Positions 1-8,640 of a DNA stretch of 64,000 bases are shown one piece after another. The stretch covers positions 25,050 through 89,049 of the forward strand of contig JBGCFP010000021.1 in NCBI GenBank assembly GCA_045107005.1, read 5' to 3'. This stretch comes from JBCCMA01 sp045107005 (GTDB lineage Bacteria; Pseudomonadota; Gammaproteobacteria; Steroidobacterales; JBCCMA01). A program made the translations under genes and the position numbers. The notes beneath the pieces were generated by a model that made no database searches, was not told the origin of the DNA, and saw only the letters and a program-made list of their open reading frames with translations. Positions within the stretch are counted from its first letter, which is position 1. Every line of letters begins with the position of its first letter.

Positions 1-419
1 CGGCGTAGCTCGGGCCAGAAAATAAGTGTGATGCCAACGACGCCGAGCAAACCGGCAAGCATGACTCGTCGAGACGCCGGTTTGCGAAAAAACAAATACT
101 CGTTGAGCAGGTTGGCGGGGATCAACAGCGTGAACAGAATGGCCATGAGTCCCGATGTGACGTAGTTCGTGCCGTAGTACACCAGAAAATAGTTGGCGCA
201 GAACATCAGCGCGCCTTGCACAGCAACCATGGGCAGCACGTCTGTCGACAGACGCAGGTTGCGTCCGCGAAGCTTGCCAATCGCGAACAAGACCAGCGAT
301 GCGAGAATAAAACGCACGGCCACCGACACTTCTTCGGCCGTGCCGTTGAGCTGAAAGGTGATGGCGAACCAGGTCGAGCCCCAGATAAGGACCATCGCGA
401 CATACAGAATCAGCGTCAT
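1..419 (-). CDS. EamA/DMT-family membrane transporter, 3' end outside window
   Basis: The visible 139 N-terminal residues start at ATG 419 and run off the left edge. They form about four to five hydrophobic helices. The first begins with the family-like motif WGSTWFAI (residues 13-20), followed by a second helix (VRFILASLVLF) and a loop-helix with FCANYFLVYYGTNYVTSG, the usual layout of an EamA half. DMT proteins export or take up small metabolites across the inner membrane; the substrate cannot be read from sequence. The gene is divergent from the sigma operon at 592. Confidence 0.8.
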   Translation of the reverse strand, partial: MTLILYVAMVLIWGSTWFAITFQLNGTAEEVSVAVRFILASLVLFAIGKLRGRNLRLSTDVLPMVAVQGALMFCANYFLVYYGTNYVTSGLMAILFTLLIPANLLNEYLFFRKPASRRVMLAGLLGVVGITLIFWPELR

Positions 420-558
420 TGTGCGGTCCTAAATGGAGTGGCGTGCGGGCGCAGGGCGACGAGTATAGCGAGTTTGCGCACCCGTAGAGGCGTCAAATAG
501 GCGCACTTTTTGTGATGGACGCCATCACCGGCGCTGCTTGGTGTCTCATTTCAAAAGC

Positions 559-586
559 TAACCTTTTCCACCACGCTGACGTCTAA
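559..586 (+). promoter_or_regulatory. Candidate ECF-type promoter of the sigma operon
   Basis: TAACCTT at 559-565 and TCTAA at 582-586 are separated by 16 bases. They resemble the AAC-containing -35 and TCTAA -10 of RpoE-type ECF promoters. The -10 ends only five bases before the ATG at 592, so a transcript starting at the usual distance would begin at or next to the start codon. Autoregulation by the sigma factor is an inference. Confidence 0.45.
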
Positions 587-591
587 CCCTT

Positions 592-1113
592 ATGCAAGCC
601 ACTACGCCGAGCCCGACTCAAGCCCAGTTCCACGCGGCCATCAACGCCGCGTCGGGACGCTGGCTGTCCGCGTGCCTCGGCATTACCCGTGATCAGGCAT
701 TGGCGGAAGACTGTGTGCAGGAAGCCCTGGTGACCGCCTGGGCCAAGCGCGATCAGTTTCGCGGAGATTCGGTGCTGACCACCTGGATTCACCGCATCGC
801 TGTCAACGCGGCGCTGCAGGCATTGCGCCAGCGAAATCGCCGCGTGTTCGTGCTCATTGACGTTGAAATGGCGGATGAGACCCGCGGGCCCGATGAGGTC
901 TGTGGTCTCGACCAGTTCGGCGGTGACCTGGCCGAGGCCATGGCGGCGCTGAGTGATCTCGAGAGAGTGTGTTTTGTGCTTAAACACCTTGAGCAGTGGC
1001 GTCTGGCCGAGATTGCCAGCCATCTGGATCTAGGTGCCGGGCCGGTCAAGCAGGCGCTGTTTCGGGCTTTGAAAAAACTGCGGGCCGCGTTGCCTGCCGA
1101 TGGAAACCCATGA
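592..1113 (+). CDS. ECF-type RNA polymerase sigma factor
   Basis: This 173-residue protein has the two-domain ECF layout. Region 2 (about 20-85) contains AEDCVQEALVTAW and the -10-recognising TWIHRIAVNAALQALR. Region 4 (about 112-165) contains LSDLERVCFVLKHLE and the helix-turn-helix LAEIASHLDLGAGPVKQALFR. It would direct RNA polymerase to a small regulon in response to an envelope signal. The stop TGA overlaps the start ATG of the anti-sigma gene, and two exported HEAT-repeat proteins follow. No Shine-Dalgarno is visible before ATG 592, which fits the possible leaderless promoter. The signal it senses is unknown. Confidence 0.88.
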   Translation: MQATTPSPTQAQFHAAINAASGRWLSACLGITRDQALAEDCVQEALVTAWAKRDQFRGDSVLTTWIHRIAVNAALQALRQRNRRVFVLIDVEMADETRGPDEVCGLDQFGGDLAEAMAALSDLERVCFVLKHLEQWRLAEIASHLDLGAGPVKQALFRALKKLRAALPADGNP

Positions 1114-1808
1114 TGATTGACGATGAGACACTGACGCTTTATTTCTATGACGACGGCGAGCTGAGCGATGCAGATCGTGCGCAGGTTGCTGCTCAATTGA
1201 CGAGCAGCCCTGAGCTCGAAGGGCATTACGCAATGCTCTGCGCGCAGCTCAAAGCGCTCAATGACGTGACCGTAACGCCGGCGCCGTCTGCTTCATTTAA
1301 TGAGACTCTGCACGAGGCATTGATCGATGTGGCGGTGCCCGCCGAGCGATCATCGTCGCGCTGGCTACCCTGGTCAATGGCAGCCACCGTACTGCTTGCG
1401 GTTTTGCTGCTTGGCGTGACGCAACGTGCGCCCAACGAATCTCCGCAAGTCGTACAAGCGACGCCCACGATTGCGCGCGGTCAGCCACCGATCACGTTGC
1501 GCCTGGTCGAATCGCATCTTTTGCAAAGCCGTCTGCAGCTGGTCAGCGTCGAGTCGGCAGGCAGCGATCAGCGACACGCATTGTTGGACGAACTCATCGT
1601 GCGAAATCGGACGATCGAAGCGTCAGCGCAACGTGCTGGCGACGACGATCTGGCGCGTGTCCTGCGCGCCTTCGAACCGGTTTTGCTTGCGCTGCAAAGC
1701 GATCGCTCCGACGACCACAGGATTCTCCTGCACCAACTTAACTTCGAACTTAGCGCGATGCTAACCAAACTCGACGCGCCAGCGTCTGATTCAGCACAGT
1801 CGCTTTGA
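1110..1808 (+). CDS. Membrane anti-sigma factor-like protein
   Basis: A protein of 232 residues, starting at ATG 1110 (a second ATG follows at 1113) and overlapping the sigma stop codon. The N-terminal 45 residues (DDETLTLYFYDDGELSDADR) look like the cytoplasmic sigma-binding segment of anti-sigma proteins. One transmembrane helix lies at about 85-105 (WLPWSMAATVLLAVLLLGV), leaving about 125 residues in the periplasm. No CHCC zinc motif is present. The role is inferred from position and topology. Release may be by regulated proteolysis, or by the exported HEAT proteins encoded just downstream. Confidence 0.75.
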   Translation: MMIDDETLTLYFYDDGELSDADRAQVAAQLTSSPELEGHYAMLCAQLKALNDVTVTPAPSASFNETLHEALIDVAVPAERSSSRWLPWSMAATVLLAVLLLGVTQRAPNESPQVVQATPTIARGQPPITLRLVESHLLQSRLQLVSVESAGSDQRHALLDELIVRNRTIEASAQRAGDDDLARVLRAFEPVLLALQSDRSDDHRILLHQLNFELSAMLTKLDAPASDSAQSL

Positions 1809-1824
1809 GCTTAAGGAAATCACC

Positions 1825-2766
1825 ATGACTATCAAAACTCAATCTTTTGTTGCCGTCATCGCAGCGCTGCTGCTGGGGACGGGTCTGCTCCCTGGTCCGC
1901 CCGTCGTCGCGGTGGCGCAGCAGTTGGCAGCGGCGGGCGACGATGACGCGCGTGCGCTCAAACATGCCGCTCTCGAAGCGCTCATGCATGCGCCACCCGA
2001 GCGCGCACTCAGTCTTGTCATTCGGACGCTTGAACGCAGCGACGATGAGGAACTCAAGGAGCGAGCTCTGTTTATCCTGAGTCAGATCGATTTGCCGCAA
2101 GCGCGTGATCACCTGCTACAAGTTGCCTTGCAGGGCAATACGCCGCGCCTGCGTCGCGAGGCCATCCGCAGTATCGGCATCGGTGGTGACAGTGCAGCGT
2201 TGGAGCGTTTGGTCGATGTTTATCGAGGTGGCAATGAAGACACTCGCGAAGCGGTGTTGCGCGCCTTTCTTATCGCCGATGAGGAACAGTTTGTGCTGCA
2301 AATCGCCCGCGCCGCCAGTGACGACGATGAGTTCGACGCGGCCGTGCGCGTACTGGGCGCGATGGGTGCGGTCGACGCGCTGGCGACTCTGCGTGACCGG
2401 GCGACCACCTCGGCGGGCCTGATTCAGGCGTACGCCGTTGCCAACGATCTGGATTCGCTCGAAGCATTGCTTGCAGCCAATTCAGATCCCGACCTGCAGC
2501 GACGAATCATGCGCGCCATGGGCATCGTTGGAGGCAGCAAGGTGGGCCAGATACTGGCGCAGCAGTATCGCACATCAACGGATGAAGACGTGCGCCATGC
2601 AGCGTTGCAAGGCTTGCTGGTAGCGGGTGACGACAAGACGGTTATCGAGCTGTTTCGTTGGACCAGCAGCGACGCGCAAAAACGCGATCTGCTGCGCCTG
2701 TTGGTCAATATGGGGAGCGATGAGGCACTGGATCTGATCGATAGCACACTGAGTGAGGATGACTAA
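1825..2766 (+). CDS. Exported HEAT-repeat protein
   Basis: A 313-residue protein with a signal peptide (about 1-32: basic start, hydrophobic AVIAALLLGTGLL, ending AVAQQ). The remainder is a run of helical pairs of HEAT type, such as LKERALFILSQI, LRREAIRSIGIGG, TREAVLRAFLIAD and VRHAALQGLLVAGD, making a curved protein-binding solenoid. Many Asp/Glu residues line the loops. An AAGGAAA-type ribosome site precedes ATG 1825, 16 bases after the anti-sigma stop, so it is part of the sigma operon. No enzyme motif is seen. A scaffold or sensor role in the periplasm is inference. Confidence 0.8.
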   Translation: MTIKTQSFVAVIAALLLGTGLLPGPPVVAVAQQLAAAGDDDARALKHAALEALMHAPPERALSLVIRTLERSDDEELKERALFILSQIDLPQARDHLLQVALQGNTPRLRREAIRSIGIGGDSAALERLVDVYRGGNEDTREAVLRAFLIADEEQFVLQIARAASDDDEFDAAVRVLGAMGAVDALATLRDRATTSAGLIQAYAVANDLDSLEALLAANSDPDLQRRIMRAMGIVGGSKVGQILAQQYRTSTDEDVRHAALQGLLVAGDDKTVIELFRWTSSDAQKRDLLRLLVNMGSDEALDLIDSTLSEDD

Positions 2767-2767
2767 A

Positions 2768-3766
2768 ATGCGCCATAGAAATTACACGTTGTGCGTGCGG
2801 GTCGCTTGGGCGGTCGCTGTGGTGGGAATTGGCGCGAGCGCAATTGCGCAGTCGCTCTTGCCAAGTGACGATGGCTGGTATGCATGGCCAATCGACGCCG
2901 TCGAGGGCGCCGAATTTCGCTGCTGTTTTCACTGGGACGACAACCAGCCCAAAACGAAGGCGTGCAAACTGGATTCGATTCGAACGAGTTACGGAAACAG
3001 TGATCTGGCGCCACCGTCGCACGGTAGTGCGATCGTTTACGCGCAGAAGCGTGACGGCGCAGTGGTTCGGGTTCACACGTTCAGTTCGTCGTGCGAAGTG
3101 ACTACGCGTGAGGGAATTGCGGGGCTTGGCAACGTGACACCACGGCAGAGTCTGTCACTGCTTGAGGGAGCGCTGCGCGACGGCGTGGCCCAAACGCATG
3201 AAGCGATCGGCGCCATCGCGATGCACACCGGTGACGAGGCAGCACGTATGTTGGTGCGGCTCGCGGATGAACGCGAAGAAAAAGAGGTGCGCAAATCCGC
3301 CGTGTTTTTCATGGGGCAGCTGCGCGGCGCTGAAACGGAAAACGAGTTGACGAACATCATGTTTACCGATCCGAGCGATTCAATGCGCGAGCACGCGGCG
3401 TTCTCGATATCGGAATCGTCGCTGCCCAATCGCGAGGATCTGCTGGTGCGCCTTGGCAATGAAGACCCGGAGCCTGGTGTGCGTGGCAAGGCCTGGTTCT
3501 GGCTTGCGCAGACCGAATCGCCCCAGGTGGAGGGAGCAATCTTCGCTTGCCTCGAAGCTGAAGCATCGGTCAAAGCACGGCACGAAGCGATTTTCGCGCT
3601 GGCACAGTTGCCCGAGGAGCGTGCTGCACGCGCGTTGATTCGGGTTATTGAATCCAGAGACAACTCGGCGGCGGACCGCAAACAGGCACTGTTCTGGCTG
3701 GCCCAGGGCGAATCGGACGCGGGGCTCGACTACCTGTCGCGCGTTTTGTCGACGGCGGGAGAATAG
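2768..3766 (+). CDS. Second exported HEAT-repeat protein
   Basis: This is 332 residues from ATG 2768. That start is preferred over ATG 2759 because GAGG at 2755-2758 then lies nine bases upstream; both give the same signal segment (CVRVAWAVAVVGIGASAIAQS). After the signal comes a region with a Cys-Cys pair (FRCCFHWDD) and two further cysteines. It has no match I recognise and may be disulfide-bonded. From about residue 125 there are HEAT repeats (KSAVFFMGQL, REHAAFSISES, GKAWFWLAQ, HEAIFALAQLP, KQALFWLAQGE). It ends the sigma / anti-sigma / HEAT / HEAT operon. Confidence 0.8.
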   Translation: MRHRNYTLCVRVAWAVAVVGIGASAIAQSLLPSDDGWYAWPIDAVEGAEFRCCFHWDDNQPKTKACKLDSIRTSYGNSDLAPPSHGSAIVYAQKRDGAVVRVHTFSSSCEVTTREGIAGLGNVTPRQSLSLLEGALRDGVAQTHEAIGAIAMHTGDEAARMLVRLADEREEKEVRKSAVFFMGQLRGAETENELTNIMFTDPSDSMREHAAFSISESSLPNREDLLVRLGNEDPEPGVRGKAWFWLAQTESPQVEGAIFACLEAEASVKARHEAIFALAQLPEERAARALIRVIESRDNSAADRKQALFWLAQGESDAGLDYLSRVLSTAGE

Positions 3767-3837
3767 CGCCGAGTCACTGATCGACGCCGGAAAATCAATG
3801 ATTGCGCGCGCCCGAGTATTGGGCTAAAACGCGCGCT

Positions 3838-4440
3838 ATGTTGTTATCCGTTCTCGACTACATTGGCGTCTTCGTATTCGCCGTGTCCGGTGCCATCGCA
3901 GCCTCGCGCCGACATCTCGACGTTCTGGCGTTCGTGTTTTTCGCCACGATGACCGGCGTGGGCGGGGGTACAGTGCGCGATCTGCTTCTCGACGTGCCGG
4001 TATTCTGGACGGTGTCGCCCGAGTACCTGTTAGTGTGCGCGTCGGCGGCTCTGCTGATGTGGTTTGCGGCGCGCTTCGCCGAAGAGTGGGGCAAGCCGTT
4101 GCGCTGGGCGGACGCGATCGGATTGTCGGCTTACTGTGTTATGGGCGCGGCCAAAGCGCTGGCGATCGGCAGCTCACCCATCGTCGCCGTGGTCATGGGC
4201 GTTACGACGGCAACGTTTGGCGGCGTGATGCGCGATCTGGTTGCCGGTGAACCTTCCGCCATCATAAAACCGGAAATTTACGTCACGGCCGCTTTCCTCG
4301 GCGCGACAGTGTTTGCGCTTCTGGCGTCGCTCGACGTCAACGCCTGGCTCGCTGCCGCCGTTGGTTTTTGCGCGGCGTTCATCGTACGTGCTGGCGCAAT
4401 CTTACGGGGTTGGTCGCTGCCAGGGTACAGCCGGGAATAA
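3838..4440 (+). CDS. TRIC/YicG (UPF0126) family membrane channel protein
   Basis: This 200-residue protein from ATG 3838 has seven hydrophobic helices. It shows the duplicated family signature: GVGGGTVRDLLLD in the first half and FGGVMRDLVAGE in the second, the internal repeat of prokaryotic TRIC-type channels. Known members form trimeric cation channels in the inner membrane; the physiological substrate here is unknown. An in-frame ATG 36 bases upstream would add a hydrophilic stretch before the first helix, so 3838 is preferred. It is convergent with the sulP gene. Confidence 0.85.
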   Translation: MLLSVLDYIGVFVFAVSGAIAASRRHLDVLAFVFFATMTGVGGGTVRDLLLDVPVFWTVSPEYLLVCASAALLMWFAARFAEEWGKPLRWADAIGLSAYCVMGAAKALAIGSSPIVAVVMGVTTATFGGVMRDLVAGEPSAIIKPEIYVTAAFLGATVFALLASLDVNAWLAAAVGFCAAFIVRAGAILRGWSLPGYSRE

Positions 4441-4460
4441 AACCTCAGGCTAGCGCCCAT

Positions 4461-4486
4461 AAAAAAGGCCCTGACAAGCAGGGCCT
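4461..4486 (-). terminator. Intrinsic terminator of the sulP gene
   Basis: Arms AGGCCCTG (4466-4473) and CAGGGCCT (4479-4486) form a perfect 8-base-pair stem with a five-base loop. On the minus strand the stem is followed by six T residues (complement of 4461-4466). No T run follows on the plus strand, so it serves the minus-strand transporter gene. Confidence 0.85.
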
Positions 4487-4535
4487 CAAAAGTGGCGGCT
4501 TTACAGTCGCCTGATCACGTCTACCGAGGAAATCG

Positions 4536-6206
4536 TTACGCCCCTTCCACAGCCGGCTTGCCACCGGTCGGGGTGGACGGCAAATCGCGCGTTTCGACAA
4601 TCTTGCCCACCGCGACGCGCAGTGCTTCGATGCGCGTGTCATAGGTGTTGCCTTCCGGCAGGCAGTGGATTGCGTCGAGGGCGTCCAGTACGCTGCCCAC
4701 GTCGTCGTGCAGTCCGGTGATGTAAACATCGCGACCGGCTTCGTTGGCGTCACAAACGATGGTTTCCACCGCCCGTGCGGCCGACACATCGAGGAACGGC
4801 ACGCTGGAGAAATCGAGAATGATCGCGTCGCCTTTGCCTTTGTCTTTTACGTGCTCGCGTACCTGCAGGCCAAGATCGGCCGCTGCGCCGAAGCTAAGCG
4901 GGCCGCCGAAATCGAACATCAGCACGTGACCGTCAGCCTTGGCGATCAGCTCGCGCTCTTCGCCAGACTGGGTCACCGCACCACCAGTCGTGCGGAACGT
5001 TTTGAGCTGTTCGTCGGCCAGGCGTTTGACGAAGGCCAGAGCGGCCAGGACCACACCGCCTGCAACAGCAGTGATGAGATCGACAAACACGGTCAAGCCA
5101 AGCACCAGCGCCATTAGCGCCAAATCCCAGCGCGGGCCTTTGTGTGCGCGCTGAATGTAGTTGACGTCGATGATGTCCCAACCCACCTTCACCAGGATAC
5201 CGGCGAGCACGGCGTGCGGAATCTTCGACGCGAGTGGCGCCAGAACAATAACGGTTGCAACCAGCACGAGGGCGTGGAGCATGCCGGCGATTTTGGTTTG
5301 ACCGCCGGTGCGGATGTTGACCACGGTACGCATCGTGGCGCCCGCGCCCGGGATCGCACCAAACAGACCGGCGATCGTGTTACCGATGCCCTGGCCGATC
5401 AATTCCTTGTCCGAATCGTGTCGCGTTCGCGTCATGTTGTCGGCGACCAGCGAGGTCAGAAGGCTGTCAATGGCACCAAGCACCGCAAGGATAAAGGCCG
5501 CTTCTGCAACAAGCAGCAGCGTTTCCTGACTGAACGCTGGCTTCACGAATGACGGAAACCCCGTCGGGATGTCGCCGAGAATCGGTGCGCCCGGGAGCAC
5601 CAGGCTCAGCAGCGTTCCAATGATCAATGCGGCGAGTGCGCCGGGTACAAATTTCCCCAGCTTGCTGGGCCAGAAGAAAATCGTGGCCAACGTGACCAGG
5701 CCAATAGTCAGCGCCGCATAGTTTGGATCCATCACCGCGCCGGGAATGGCTGTGAGGGCCGGGATTGTGCCGCCGCCGTCAGGCTCGTGGCCGAACAGTC
5801 GCGACATCTGCAGCGCAATAATAATCACCCCGATCCCGCTCATGAAGCCCGAGATTACCGGGTAAGGCACGAGCCGGATGTATTGCCCGAGTTTGAATAC
5901 CCCGAACACGATCTGGAGTACCCCGGCGAGGACGACGGCGGCAAACACCAGCGCCGGGTTGCCGCTCAGCGACGCAAAAATACCGGCGAAAACAACGACC
6001 ATCGGTCCCGTCGGGCCAGACACCTGAGCGCCGGTACCGCCAAACAGCGACGCGAAAAAGCCGACGAAAATCGCGCCCCACAAGCCCGCGATCGGTCCGG
6101 CACCGGACGCTTCACCGAAGGCCAGTGCCAGAGGTAACGCGACGACGCCAGCGGTAAGGCCGCCGTAGATATCGCCGCGCATGTTCGAAGTATCAAAGAA
6201 TTTCAT
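4536..6206 (-). CDS. SulP-family inorganic anion transporter with STAS domain
   Basis: A 556-residue inner-membrane protein. The start (DIYGGLTAGVVALPLALAF) is the SulP signature, followed by GAQVSGPTGPM and about 10-12 further helices to roughly residue 405. A C-terminal STAS domain (about 430-535) has the loop ILDFSSVPFLDVSAARAVE at its phosphorylatable-Ser position. Family members carry sulfate, bicarbonate or other anions, and the N-terminal pattern also resembles BicA-like bicarbonate carriers; the substrate is not decided by sequence. It lies 47 bases downstream of an ArsR-type regulator on the same strand and has its own terminator, so the two form one unit. Confidence 0.92.
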   Translation of the reverse strand: MKFFDTSNMRGDIYGGLTAGVVALPLALAFGEASGAGPIAGLWGAIFVGFFASLFGGTGAQVSGPTGPMVVVFAGIFASLSGNPALVFAAVVLAGVLQIVFGVFKLGQYIRLVPYPVISGFMSGIGVIIIALQMSRLFGHEPDGGGTIPALTAIPGAVMDPNYAALTIGLVTLATIFFWPSKLGKFVPGALAALIIGTLLSLVLPGAPILGDIPTGFPSFVKPAFSQETLLLVAEAAFILAVLGAIDSLLTSLVADNMTRTRHDSDKELIGQGIGNTIAGLFGAIPGAGATMRTVVNIRTGGQTKIAGMLHALVLVATVIVLAPLASKIPHAVLAGILVKVGWDIIDVNYIQRAHKGPRWDLALMALVLGLTVFVDLITAVAGGVVLAALAFVKRLADEQLKTFRTTGGAVTQSGEERELIAKADGHVLMFDFGGPLSFGAAADLGLQVREHVKDKGKGDAIILDFSSVPFLDVSAARAVETIVCDANEAGRDVYITGLHDDVGSVLDALDAIHCLPEGNTYDTRIEALRVAVGKIVETRDLPSTPTGGKPAVEGA

Positions 6207-6253
6207 GCTGTTTATTCCTGAAGACTCAAGGTTGGTTTGTTTGAAAAGAAACG

Positions 6254-6625
6254 CTATTTCGTAACGGCAGAATTCGAGCCGTCGTCGGACCAGAGTTCGC
6301 GAGCCGCTTCAATGGCAGACTTTGTCAGTCCTCCCATGCGCCCCTCGACAAAATTCAGTCCGTTGGTAATCCAGCCAGCGATTTCCGGCTGACTCAAATG
6401 ATAGAAGTGGTGCCGACCGTCGCGACGTTCCTCGACCAGCCGGTGTGCCCGCATCAGACTCAGGTGTTGTGACACGCGCGGTCCGGGAAGTTCCAGCGTC
6501 TCAACCAGCGTGTTGACGTCTTTTTCGCCCACGCGCAGCTCTTCGATCACGCGGATGCGATCGGGGTGTGCGATGACTTTGAGGATACTGGCAAGCTCTT
6601 TGGCGACGAGGGCACGGCTGGGCAT
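6254..6625 (-). CDS. ArsR-family winged-helix regulator
   Basis: A protein of 123 residues from ATG 6625 (a TTG nine bases upstream is less likely). The winged-helix core VIAHPDRIRVIEELRVGEKDV, recognition helix GPRVSQHLSLMRAHRLV and wing RRDGRHHFYHL are typical ArsR. There is no cysteine, so it is not a classic metal- or sulfide-sensing member and the ligand is unknown. It leads the sulP transcript. The promoter and repeated TGCGAA elements upstream suggest it represses itself and the transporter. The C-terminal 35 residues are an extra helical extension. Confidence 0.88.
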   Translation of the reverse strand: MPSRALVAKELASILKVIAHPDRIRVIEELRVGEKDVNTLVETLELPGPRVSQHLSLMRAHRLVEERRDGRHHFYHLSQPEIAGWITNGLNFVEGRMGGLTKSAIEAARELWSDDGSNSAVTK

Positions 6626-6710
6626 TGGGCGCAATCCTTAAAGCAGCTTCGAAAAAGTCAGTGGTCAGGAGCCGATCCGCCCGAGCGTTGTGCGTCGCGA
6701 CATATGCAGG

Positions 6711-6742
6711 TTCGCAAAGCTCTATATCTGCGAAGATGCGAA
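6711..6742. promoter_or_regulatory. Candidate operator of the ArsR-sulP unit
   Basis: TTCGCA at 6711-6716 and TGCGAA at 6729-6734 form a perfect inverted repeat with a 12-base gap. A second TGCGAA follows at 6737-6742, eight bases after the first. All three lie directly downstream of the predicted minus-strand -10 element, where repressor binding would block transcription. The assignment to the ArsR protein is inference. Confidence 0.5.
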
Positions 6743-6756
6743 TCTATTAAGAACGG

Positions 6757-6785
6757 AAGATACTCAGTGCGGGCGAGTTCGTCAA
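6757..6785 (-). promoter_or_regulatory. Sigma-70-type promoter of the ArsR-sulP unit
   Basis: On the minus strand TTGACG (complement of 6780-6785) and TATCTT (complement of 6757-6762) are separated by exactly 17 bases. Five of six -35 and four of six -10 positions match consensus. The transcript would start near 6750, inside or just before the TGCGAA repeats. Confidence 0.65.
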
Positions 6786-6815
6786 CTGAATGCGCCGAGG
6801 TGAGTCTTTTTTGGG

Positions 6816-8453
6816 TCAGGAAGCCGTATCCAGCGCAGCTGCGGGCAGCAGATTCTGGCTTTCGAGGTATTCATTGAGCTTGGCTTCGGCCCGATCGCCA
6901 AACAATATGTCGCATGCTTCGCGCAATCCGGGCTTGCCGATGAAGTCTTCGTGGCGCACGACCAACGTGATTTTGGAGCGCCGGCGGAGGAAGTCGTCGA
7001 GCTTGGTGATCATCTCATCGCGCGCCGCCTGCTCGATCTCGCAGCGCAGGTACTCTGTATTCTCGATCAACGGCTCGGCACTGCTCGGATCTCGGCGAAT
7101 GGTTTCCAGCATCTCGAACGCGCGGGCGCCGTAGCGACGCCAGAATCGGCGAGCGAGTGGCTCCGAAGCAATCGGGTGGCGCCGGTCTTCCAGGCTCATG
7201 CGCCGCGCCTGGTGGAGAAACTCATCGCGCACTTGCGGCGGTGGCTCGCCGTACCAGCGCTGCTTGCGATGCGGTAGAGCGACCCCGAGTTCCGCGACCG
7301 TCTCAGCGATCTCGTCGCCAACGTTGATGCAATCGGTAATCTTGCCGCCGAATATACTGACAAAGTTCTGGGTCGAATCGACTTCCACTATGTGTTTGCG
7401 TGACAGGGCCACCCAATCGTCGCCAACGTCGCGGCCCTGGACGGCCAGCGGGCGAACGCCGCAGCGCTCGGCGATGATGTCGGCACGGGTGAGCGTTTTG
7501 GGCAACTCGAGCATTTCGTTCGCGTTGGCCAGCACAAAATCGCGATCTTCGTCGGTGATACCCGTGTGCGGATCGTCGACCCGCGTATCGGTGGTCCCGA
7601 TACAGGTTTTGGGGCCCATGGGCATGACGAAAAACAGTCGCCCGTCGCTGGCGAAGAACGCCAGGATACGCCGGGTGTCGGTCACGCGATCGACAATCAG
7701 GTGAATGCCCTTCGAAAATACGTGGCGATGCTCGGTTTTGACGCCCGACGCGTCGTTGAGTGCATCCGAGCCCGGCCCGCACGCGTTGATGATCGTGTGG
7801 GCCGTCAGGCCAAAGCGCTCGTCGTTTTCACTGTCGTGCAGCGTTGCATGCCACAACCCGTCGTGGCGATGCAACGACTCGCAGTTGACGTAATTCGCGG
7901 CGGCAGCGCCGTAGTTCATCGCATTGCGCACGAAATTGAAAACGAATCGCGCGTCGTTGTCATACAAATAGCAATCGGAGTATTCGACACCGGCTTGCGC
8001 ATCCTTGATGTCGATGGTGTGTTCGCGCGCTTTGAGCGCCGTTGGGCTCAGCCACTGCGGCGCGCGCGTGGCGAATCTGCCCATCAGCCAGTAGAGCAGT
8101 GATCCGGCGTAAATAAACGCTGGATGAAACCGAAATCCTTTTTCCACCGTGCCGAGAAAGCGGATTTCACGCACGGTCGAGGGGTAAGCGCGCATTAGCT
8201 CGTTGCGGCTCTTGCACAGTTTGTTGACCAACCGAAACTCGTTGGACTCGAGATATTTGATGCCGCCCCACGCGAGATTGGACGATTGAGAGCTGGTCTG
8301 ACCCGCAAAGTCCGCACGATCCACCAGCGCGACTCGTGCGCCTTTCGCGCTCAAGGCCGCGGCGCTGACCGCGCCATTGATACCGCCACCGATAACCAGA
8401 ACGTCAAATTTGCCGTTACGCAGCCGCGCGATATTGCTCTGTCGTAGTTTCAT
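6816..8453 (-). CDS. glpD: FAD-dependent glycerol-3-phosphate dehydrogenase
   Basis: This 545-residue flavoprotein begins with the dinucleotide-binding VLVIGGGINGAVSAAALSAKG (about 19-39). It carries the family motifs SSQSSNLAWGGIKYLE and MGPKTCIGTTDT, plus the C-terminal DAO_C-like helical domain (about 390-510). It oxidises sn-glycerol 3-phosphate to dihydroxyacetone phosphate at the inner membrane, passing electrons to quinone. No glpF or glpK is nearby, so it may serve phospholipid-derived glycerol phosphate as well as glycerol. It stands alone, divergent from the peroxiredoxin gene. Confidence 0.92.
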   Translation of the reverse strand: MKLRQSNIARLRNGKFDVLVIGGGINGAVSAAALSAKGARVALVDRADFAGQTSSQSSNLAWGGIKYLESNEFRLVNKLCKSRNELMRAYPSTVREIRFLGTVEKGFRFHPAFIYAGSLLYWLMGRFATRAPQWLSPTALKAREHTIDIKDAQAGVEYSDCYLYDNDARFVFNFVRNAMNYGAAAANYVNCESLHRHDGLWHATLHDSENDERFGLTAHTIINACGPGSDALNDASGVKTEHRHVFSKGIHLIVDRVTDTRRILAFFASDGRLFFVMPMGPKTCIGTTDTRVDDPHTGITDEDRDFVLANANEMLELPKTLTRADIIAERCGVRPLAVQGRDVGDDWVALSRKHIVEVDSTQNFVSIFGGKITDCINVGDEIAETVAELGVALPHRKQRWYGEPPPQVRDEFLHQARRMSLEDRRHPIASEPLARRFWRRYGARAFEMLETIRRDPSSAEPLIENTEYLRCEIEQAARDEMITKLDDFLRRRSKITLVVRHEDFIGKPGLREACDILFGDRAEAKLNEYLESQNLLPAAALDTAS

Positions 8454-8640
8454 GTTCGTGATTCAAAATGGTTAGGTTGGCCGCAGTCCGGCGCGCGCGC
8501 CTTATCGTTACAAAAGGATACACGCGCCGCGTTCGAATCGACACCGCCAGCCTGTCATCTTGCGGATAACTCCAATATGATCCTGCTCAAATTTATTGGC
8601 GACGCTTGACGGCCTCGCCCCGCATTATGGAGTCCCGACG

